Assembly (NCBI GenBank): GCA_963702565.1
Contig: CAVPDE010000010.1
Span: forward strand, 682,001-746,000
Origin: CAVPDE01 sp963702565
GTDB lineage: Bacteria; Desulfobacterota; DSM-4660; Desulfatiglandales; HGW-15
Length of the DNA: 64,000 nucleotides
Direction: 5' to 3'
In this document: one piece after another, positions 58,735 to 64,000 of the stretch
Position numbering within the stretch: position 1 is the first letter of the stretch
How the letters are laid out: each line of letters begins with the position of its first letter
The notes under the pieces: generated by a model
Databases searched by the model: none
What the model was told of the DNA's origin: nothing
Seen by the model: the letters and a program-made list of their open reading frames with translations, nothing else
Position numbers and translations under genes: made by a program

Positions 58735-59040
58735 CTGCCCTTTTTCGCCTGTCCTGTCGGAGACCCTGAGCGAGGTCGAAGGGAGCGCAGCCGAAGGGTG
58801 CTTTCCAGATTTCGCCTGCCCCGTTGGCTTGCTGCGGGAGCAGCACCATTCAACTGGGGTGTTTTCGTGATGCTATTAGGTTTTCCTTTCTTCCCTCCAA
58901 GCTTCCTAGCCTTCTACCCTTCTTCGTGTTTGCTATCATCTATATTGCTTTGAGCTATCTTCCCCAGAACCCAGAATTTTAAACCCTGAACCTAACAATC
59001 TCAAGCAACTCAATAGACCCCAAGCAACTTAATGAACCCA
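58735..59040. repeat. Double interrupted CGTG repeat and ACTCAA words in a 478-base gap
   Basis: Between hicA and the next gene (58721-59198) there is no gene. Cassette 58748-58798 (CCTGTCCTGTCGG to CAGCCGAAGGG, 51 bases) sits between TTTTTCG and TGCTTTCCAG; a second, 58815-58859 (45 bases), sits between TTTCG and TGTTTTCGTGATGC. 58990-59040 contains AACTCAATAGACCCC-like words. The rest shows no recognisable feature. Confidence 0.7.
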
Positions 59041-59198
59041 GCACTTCTCTTGCCTTTTCGAATTTCACAATTTCAAGAGCGTCCCGCATACCCCTTCTCT
59101 GTGTCCGGAGCCTCCGTGGTGGGGCCATCCATAACCTTCAAAACCTACCAACGTCCCCGAGGTCTTACTTATTTATATGCCCCATGGCCGGTTGTATA

Positions 59199-61082
59199 TC
59201 AGAAGGGGCTCTTGGAGAAAACGGTCCGGAATGCCGGTTCGTTTGGCAAGCCGCCAACCGGAGTAAAAGCAATATCAGTTGTGAACGTTGCGGGTTGGAA
59301 AACAATAGTTTGCCCATTGGAGCTACAGTATAAGTCACCTGCAGATTGATTGCCGGGGGAGGCTCCAGAATGATAGCTTATGATTCCTTTCATATCGTCT
59401 ATGGAAACGGTATTACCACCGCCAAGATAGCTGTTTGTCTGTGAAATCAAGGATGACCATCTCTCTGTATTGGAAAGCTTTCCTGAGTGATTGTCGATAT
59501 TGCCATTCAAAACAAAGCTGTTTACAGCGCCGATGGCGTTGGCTATACCCCAGCTGATGCCTTCATTCAAGCTGGAATTGCAAGACCTGAGCTCTCTGGC
59601 GTGACAATCTGTGTCTATGCAGTTTTCCAAGACCTTACTTTCGTTAGCGTCGGAGAGAAACCAAAGGTGATTTACAGCGTATGATTGAATTTTGAGGTAA
59701 TTGGCTACATCGGTCAATGTCGTAAAGTTTTCTAAGGCGTACCGCCCATCAAGGAAAGATGCGCGTTTTCCCGAAGCCGAGTGGCTGCCGTCTCTGTCGC
59801 TTTGCAGATACGCTGCGAATACGGCACTGTCATTGAAACAGGTCATGCAGCCGATCCACCCGAGAAAACCTATTGAGACCACCGATGTTGTCGCTCTTTT
59901 GATCACCGTCACCGAATGGAGTTTGGATAGCTGGTAGGAGCTTCCTCGATACCCATCCAGATTTCTGCCAACAATCGTCTTGCCCGTCGCAGAAGAACTG
60001 CTGAAAACAGACACTGCTGAACAGGAAACTGCGACCAATTCCGGCAGAACTTGGAGCACCCAAAACTCATTTGCAGAGAGAATACCGTCGTTGACACTAT
60101 CTGTGGTACTGTTGAATACATGCGTCACGCCGAGAGCTTCATCTTCTAAGTCGGTGGGTGCATTTGCCTTGATTTGATTGGCGAGAGAAATGAAATATGA
60201 CAAAACGGAATTACTAGATCCGACCATTTCGGATAGATAGCTGTCTAAAATAACTTCAATTTGGGGTTCAATTCGCTTTATGGCTTTGGCATAGTTTTCC
60301 CCAGTTTGCAGACGCGTCGTCCCTCCTGTTAGATCAATGGCAACTTTGGAATGACTCCCCATGTATTCGATGGTAACATTACCTTCTGTCACAGTTGATA
60401 TTGCCCCTGTAGTAAAGGTCCATGAGTAGTTGCTTGCCAAGGCATTCTTAGCCAGATCCTTGACTCCTGTTGTGATAGTGGCTGTATATGGAGCGCCGTA
60501 TAACAAATTGCTTGAGGGCTTAAACGTCGCGGTGGCGCCTGAGAAGGTTACGATCCCAAAGACGGCGGTCTCCCCTTGTTTCAACGTAAAGGTAGAAGTG
60601 GTTATTGTTGAGGCATCCATTGCCTCAGAAAATGTGACGCTAATAGAGCTATTCACCGTCACACCTGTAGCGTCGTTGACAGGTTCTATGGAACTCACCG
60701 TAGGAGATGTCGTGTCTCCTCTTAATCCGGCGGAAGCTTGCAAAATGTAGATCACATCAACCAGATCCATTTTAGCATCGCTATTGACGTCAGCGCTGAT
60801 ATTCGGCTGTCCCGGATTCGATCCGCTCAGGATCTGAAGCGCCATGATGGCATCCGCCGGACCAACGCTCCCATCCTGATTGATATCACCCTTTAAAGAA
60901 TCAGATTGAACCAAGCTCGGGAAAACAAGCAAAATCAACCATGCGCAAGTCCAGATGGCGCATATATGCGGAATGAACTGCTGACTTACCCAGGCATCTC
61001 TCAGCCAGGAAACGCTGCCTTTAGCCTGAACGATGGCCTTTGGCAGTGTCAGGTGATTTCTTATTGTGCGTTTCGCTAACAT
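59199..61082 (-). CDS. Exported dockerin / Ig-like / Ntn-hydrolase (C45-like) protein
   Basis: 627 residues. N-terminal membrane/signal segment (AIWTCAWLILLVFPSLVQS, 42-60), dockerin type I pair (GDINQDGSVGPADAIMAL at 65-82; DVNSDAKMDLVDVIYIL at 98-114), Big_5/SbsA-like Ig domain (126-226, IEPVNDATGVTVNSSISVTFSEAM in parts), then an acyltransferase-like domain whose Cys354 (SCSAVSV) followed by VGRNLDG (371-377) matches the autoprocessed nucleophile of C45 penicillin-acyltransferase-like Ntn hydrolases. GAGGTGAAT precedes the ATG at 61082. Secreted amide or peptide hydrolase is the likely role; no cohesin gene is seen here. Confidence 0.8.
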   Translation of the reverse strand: MLAKRTIRNHLTLPKAIVQAKGSVSWLRDAWVSQQFIPHICAIWTCAWLILLVFPSLVQSDSLKGDINQDGSVGPADAIMALQILSGSNPGQPNISADVNSDAKMDLVDVIYILQASAGLRGDTTSPTVSSIEPVNDATGVTVNSSISVTFSEAMDASTITTSTFTLKQGETAVFGIVTFSGATATFKPSSNLLYGAPYTATITTGVKDLAKNALASNYSWTFTTGAISTVTEGNVTIEYMGSHSKVAIDLTGGTTRLQTGENYAKAIKRIEPQIEVILDSYLSEMVGSSNSVLSYFISLANQIKANAPTDLEDEALGVTHVFNSTTDSVNDGILSANEFWVLQVLPELVAVSCSAVSVFSSSSATGKTIVGRNLDGYRGSSYQLSKLHSVTVIKRATTSVVSIGFLGWIGCMTCFNDSAVFAAYLQSDRDGSHSASGKRASFLDGRYALENFTTLTDVANYLKIQSYAVNHLWFLSDANESKVLENCIDTDCHARELRSCNSSLNEGISWGIANAIGAVNSFVLNGNIDNHSGKLSNTERWSSLISQTNSYLGGGNTVSIDDMKGIISYHSGASPGNQSAGDLYCSSNGQTIVFQPATFTTDIAFTPVGGLPNEPAFRTVFSKSPF

Positions 61083-61309
61083 ATTCACCTCGGCAGTAAT
61101 GAGGTAACGAAATTGAATTTCCCACATCAAGGATAGACGTCAGGATAAGGTGAGGTGATAACAGTCACAGCCGCATATATGTCGAAAGGGTTGATTCCAG
61201 GGGTGATGCGTATAAATGATAGGAACCTCCTCCCCTTTCGTGTTTTCGCTTGTCCCATTGAGTTGTTTCCAGGTGAAATCCCGAAGGGCCATTTCACTGG
61301 GACCGAAGG

Positions 61310-61949
61310 AAGGGGCAAATTCCGACGCGTTGAAAACCTGACCGTGGTATTGAGCCAACATGGTCCAAAACCGATTCAAGGTTACGGATCTGATATTGAT
61401 TCCTGATTGTGGAAGATCCCTCTCGAGAAAGGTTCTAATGAATCCACGTCGCCACTCATCACTCTCCCCGACAGTCAGCGACAAATAGGACCGTGGAAAT
61501 CTCCCCCGCAACCACAATCGTGCGCTCTCCTTGGCGCCCACCTCCTCGAGCGCAAAGCCCCTTAACTCATGGTACACAATCCGCCCTGCCAAGGTCTCTG
61601 AACTCTGTCGGAATAAATCAGGTGATGCGCTTCCCAAAACGAGGAAACGCGCCTGACTTCTCCGATTATCCGCAAGAACCCTCAACACCGCATATAGATC
61701 CGGATATCGCTGAATCTCATCGATCACCAACAGGCCCTTATGTTATTTGAGAGCCATCATGGGATCGGCAAGCCGCGCCATGTCTTCAGGGTTTTCCAGA
61801 TCGAAGTACGAAGTGGGACCTTCGGTTTGTGTCGCAAGGGCATGGGCGAGGGTTGTTTTGCCCATCTGCCGGGCGCCCAGGATTCCCACAACAGGGTGCC
61901 GTTTGAGCAATCCCCGAAGCATTTCCAATTCTCGACGACGGATAATCAT
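61310..61949 (-). pseudogene. Broken AAA+ ATPase gene (COG1373-like) with nonsense mutation and repeat at its 3' end
   Basis: N-terminal part MIIRRRELEMLRGLLKRHP and Walker A GARQMGKTTLAHAL are intact, but an in-frame TAA (61743-61745) follows MMALK. The same frame resumes immediately with GLLVIDEIQRYPDLYAVLR (Walker B) and GSASPDLFRQSSETLAGR. After NASEFAPSFG (about 61310) the sequence turns into a CGTG-type repeat with a GTCCC/GGGAC and GTGAAAT/ATTTCAC cruciform (61249-61305), so the C-terminal DUF4143 region is lost. Inactive remnant. Confidence 0.85.
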
Positions 61950-62417
61950 GGAAAATCTATATCTTGAAATCTCGGTCCGGTCAACCGATTTTTCAAGGTA
62001 TGAGCTTAAAACAAGAAAGTAGGACCGAGCATCCAGAACTCAGCTTTCGGTTGTGAGCCAGAAAAAGGAATACAGAATACAGTTTGACAGGATTCACCTG
62101 CCTCGGGCAGGTTCACTGGATTTGCAGGGTTCTTTCCTCTGTTTCCGGCCTCCGGCCAGACGAGGCCTCCGCCCTGGACGGATTAAACTGAAAAAGGGCC
62201 CATATCAGAGGTATCGCTTTCGTTGCGGGGACGTCGATGCAATAGAGTAGCAGCGAGAAGGGCCGCGATATCTTTATGCTCAAAACATTTCTCCCTTCTG
62301 GAGCCTTGTTCGGTACCCTCATATCCCCCATACCGGAGTACTCCCTTGCCTTCAAGAACTCCAAGTTCAGCAAAAGTTAGATCTAAGTTTTTCAACCACT
62401 AACCAACGTCCCCCACG
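61950..62417. other. 468-base intergenic region, no gene supported
   Basis: An ACCTGC-CTCG-GGCAGGT hairpin lies at 62097-62113 and CCGGCCTCCGGCC at 62147-62159. Between 62180 and 62395 overlapping minus-strand frames (for example one reading VLEGKGVLRYGGYEGTEQG) are open but lack a credible start, Shine-Dalgarno or family. It may be a decayed gene or repeat; I could not decide. Confidence 0.4.
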
Positions 62418-64000
62418 TCAGTGCCCCATCAGCCGTACCAGGCAATCTTGTACCTTGCTGCGATACTGGTTCAACTCCGCCTCGCTCATCTGCGGGACGC
62501 GGCTCTGCTGCGTGTCCACAAATTGAAGCTTATCCAGCACCGAGTGCAGGTATGCATCGGCCTCGGCAGCAGCCCTCTTTTGCCCTTCGGTGCCATTCTT
62601 AGCCCGCTCAATGGCACGCTTCAGGATGAGCGTGTATCGGTAATCGTTTATGCCATTGCGAATGCGTGCGAGCACCGCAGTGGGGCGCAGCGATCCATGC
62701 CGGTCAGGAAAACTGACTCCTCCCTCGTCCTCCCAGCTGTCCAGAGGATAATAAGGATCGCCACCGATCTGCATCCAAGTGTATTGCTGGTAGCCGCGGA
62801 TCCCCGCTTCGTGTGCCTTCCAGATATAGATCCCATAAGCCCAACGGTTGCCGCCCTGGTTGTTGAGGTCGACAACATTGCCGGCAGCCAAGGCCCGCTT
62901 TATTTGCTGCTTTGTTGCCAGGTTCAGGCTGCACAGGCTAGTGACATCGAGAAGCTGGTTGGTCGGTTCGCCGCGGGGACTCCAGCAGAGGAAGCTCTTG
63001 GCACCGGCTAGGTCGCGCATGCGCCCGTGGTACGCGACGTAAACCGGCGCTACGCTGTCGGGCGGCTCATCCCCAAAGATCCAGTAGGGGTCAGGCAGCC
63101 CGTTCTCCCTGCAACCATGAATGGCGGCCCCGAATAGCTCTTTAACCAAATCGTCGCTCGAGGCAAAACCGTATTTCTTGGCCAGGTCGCCCCTGTCTTC
63201 CAGGGCCTGCCGGTAGATGTTGGTCTCCTCCAGCAGGTCGAACACAGGGTCGATGACAGTGAACCCGAGTTTCCGTGCTTTTTCGACATTCGTTTTCATC
63301 TCGGAGAAGTCATACTTTGCCTTGCTGTCCTCAAATCCAAGGAACTTGATGCCCTCCACCATGACTTGTGTCATGCCGATGTCACGCGCCGCGCGAAGCG
63401 AAGCCTCATGGTCCGCCTCGTTCCTGGCCCTGTTCTCGGAATAAAGGGCTTGAAGCGGCGCCGTCCTACCGATAGTGAACATCCCCAGCCCCATGTCCGC
63501 GTCTGGAAGTTCGAAGGGAAGCACTCGCACTACGGCCGCCACACTGAACGAGGCCGAGCCACTCACCGTAACCGTGCCTCTATAAGTCCCGGCCATCTGG
63601 TTTTTGGGAACGCGCAGGGTGATCCAATACCGCCGGTTGGTTCCGGCTTTGGCCGAGGTCTTCGTGCCGTCCACATGAACCCACGGACGCACGCCATACA
63701 CCCCGGCACCCCCGAATCCAATGCGCTTGAACTTGTAGCGCTCCACCCGCACCTCAAAGGCATCAGCGGGCAGCACCTTACCCTCGTCGCTCGCGAAGTC
63801 GCTCACCGTCGCCTTCAACTGAGGCAGATCTTTAAGAGCATATACCGCAAAAGAAAACACTTCGGACTGCTCGCGTGCTGCAGTGATCTCGACCTCCTTG
63901 TCAGGGCTCAGGATCTCTTCGGAATTGGGCGTATCGTAGATTTGGATATCCTTCGAGACGTCGCAACGGTAGACGATACAGGGAGGGGCATTGGTGTCAG
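62418..64000 (-). CDS. Glycosidase-like (DUF4091-type) protein, N-terminus beyond the window
   Basis: 527 residues visible, open to the right edge. Residues near the edge form a beta-sandwich-like domain (FKRIGFGGAGVYGVRPWVHVD; YWITLRVPKNQMAGTYRGTV), then a TIM-barrel-like region (IGMTQVMVEGIKFLGF; KLGFTVIDPVFDLLEETNIY; PYWIFGDEPPD, whose Glu is a catalytic candidate) and the C-terminal DUF4091-like part (DPYYPLDSWEDEGGVSFPD; LARIRNGINDYRYTLIL). This matches exported glycoside-hydrolase-like proteins common in Planctomycetes and Bacteroidetes but not in sulfate reducers, so horizontal transfer is plausible. Signal peptide not visible. Confidence 0.75.
   Translation of the reverse strand, partial: DTNAPPCIVYRCDVSKDIQIYDTPNSEEILSPDKEVEITAAREQSEVFSFAVYALKDLPQLKATVSDFASDEGKVLPADAFEVRVERYKFKRIGFGGAGVYGVRPWVHVDGTKTSAKAGTNRRYWITLRVPKNQMAGTYRGTVTVSGSASFSVAAVVRVLPFELPDADMGLGMFTIGRTAPLQALYSENRARNEADHEASLRAARDIGMTQVMVEGIKFLGFEDSKAKYDFSEMKTNVEKARKLGFTVIDPVFDLLEETNIYRQALEDRGDLAKKYGFASSDDLVKELFGAAIHGCRENGLPDPYWIFGDEPPDSVAPVYVAYHGRMRDLAGAKSFLCWSPRGEPTNQLLDVTSLCSLNLATKQQIKRALAAGNVVDLNNQGGNRWAYGIYIWKAHEAGIRGYQQYTWMQIGGDPYYPLDSWEDEGGVSFPDRHGSLRPTAVLARIRNGINDYRYTLILKRAIERAKNGTEGQKRAAAEADAYLHSVLDKLQFVDTQQSRVPQMSEAELNQYRSKVQDCLVRLMGH

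Noticed and set aside
62113..62395. Overlapping minus-strand frames before the glycosidase-like gene
   Set aside because: Two frames cover the same bases with plausible-looking but mutually exclusive translations; no start signal or family; left as undecided intergenic DNA.

Overview
The window reads as a chromosomal segment of a Desulfobacterota (deltaproteobacterial) anaerobe, probably a sulfate reducer or a syntroph. Supporting signs are an adenylate kinase with the Cys-His-Cys-Cys metal site known from Desulfovibrio, a NIL-domain ferredoxin, an ApgM-type phosphoglycerate mutase beside homoserine dehydrogenase, a MoeA fused to a periplasmic-binding-protein-like domain, a cytoplasmic-type molybdopterin oxidoreductase with its ferredoxin subunit, and a complete Tol-Pal operon (a Gram-negative envelope). 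The species cannot be named from sequence alone.

Layout. 1-3.3 kb (minus strand): aminotransferase, NIL ferredoxin, mnmA, start of mtaB (amino acid and tRNA thiolation). 3.8-9 kb: ispG, proS, rel (ppGpp), with rpmB convergent. 9-14.4 kb: mpl (murein recycling), a response regulator, pcm, recG. 14.6-21.3 kb: alaC-like aminotransferase, hom, apgM, adk, an M24 peptidase and a 49-residue membrane microprotein. 21.4-30.3 kb: YhaM-like nuclease, class II aldolase, Mo/W oxidoreductase plus ferredoxin, PpiD-like foldase, NamZ-like muramidase. 30.5-31.7 kb: a small HTH operon and a secreted nuclease. 31.8-37.4 kb: cpoB-pal-tolB-tolA-tolR-tolQ. 37.6-41.5 kb: ModE-like regulator and two MoeA proteins. 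41.9-48.2 kb: an unknown Cys-rich protein, a DUF3108 protein, thiolase, UDP-glucose dehydrogenase and a nucleotide-sugar epimerase. 48.5-64 kb: an accessory region with a large RHS protein whose tip is decayed, broken ATPase genes, secreted proteins of uncertain role, three toxin-antitoxin pairs, a truncated tRNA and an incomplete glycosidase-like gene.

The most unusual feature is the repeat landscape. Five copies of a 125-165 bp element (14.4, 22.4, 26.8, 30.3, 40.2 kb) sit directly at the 3' end of a gene, always in the same orientation relative to that gene. Four begin at the stop codon; the fifth has run into moeA and encodes its last ~66 residues. Terminal and internal stems show compensatory changes between copies, so the element is probably a structured RNA or DNA. 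A second family (about 315 bp, near-palindromic, two copies at 10.5 and 35.6 kb) also starts at stop codons. A third, CGTG-rich intergenic family carries short hairpin cassettes inserted at one fixed point (TTCG^TG). No CRISPR array, intact insertion sequence, rRNA or complete tRNA was seen.
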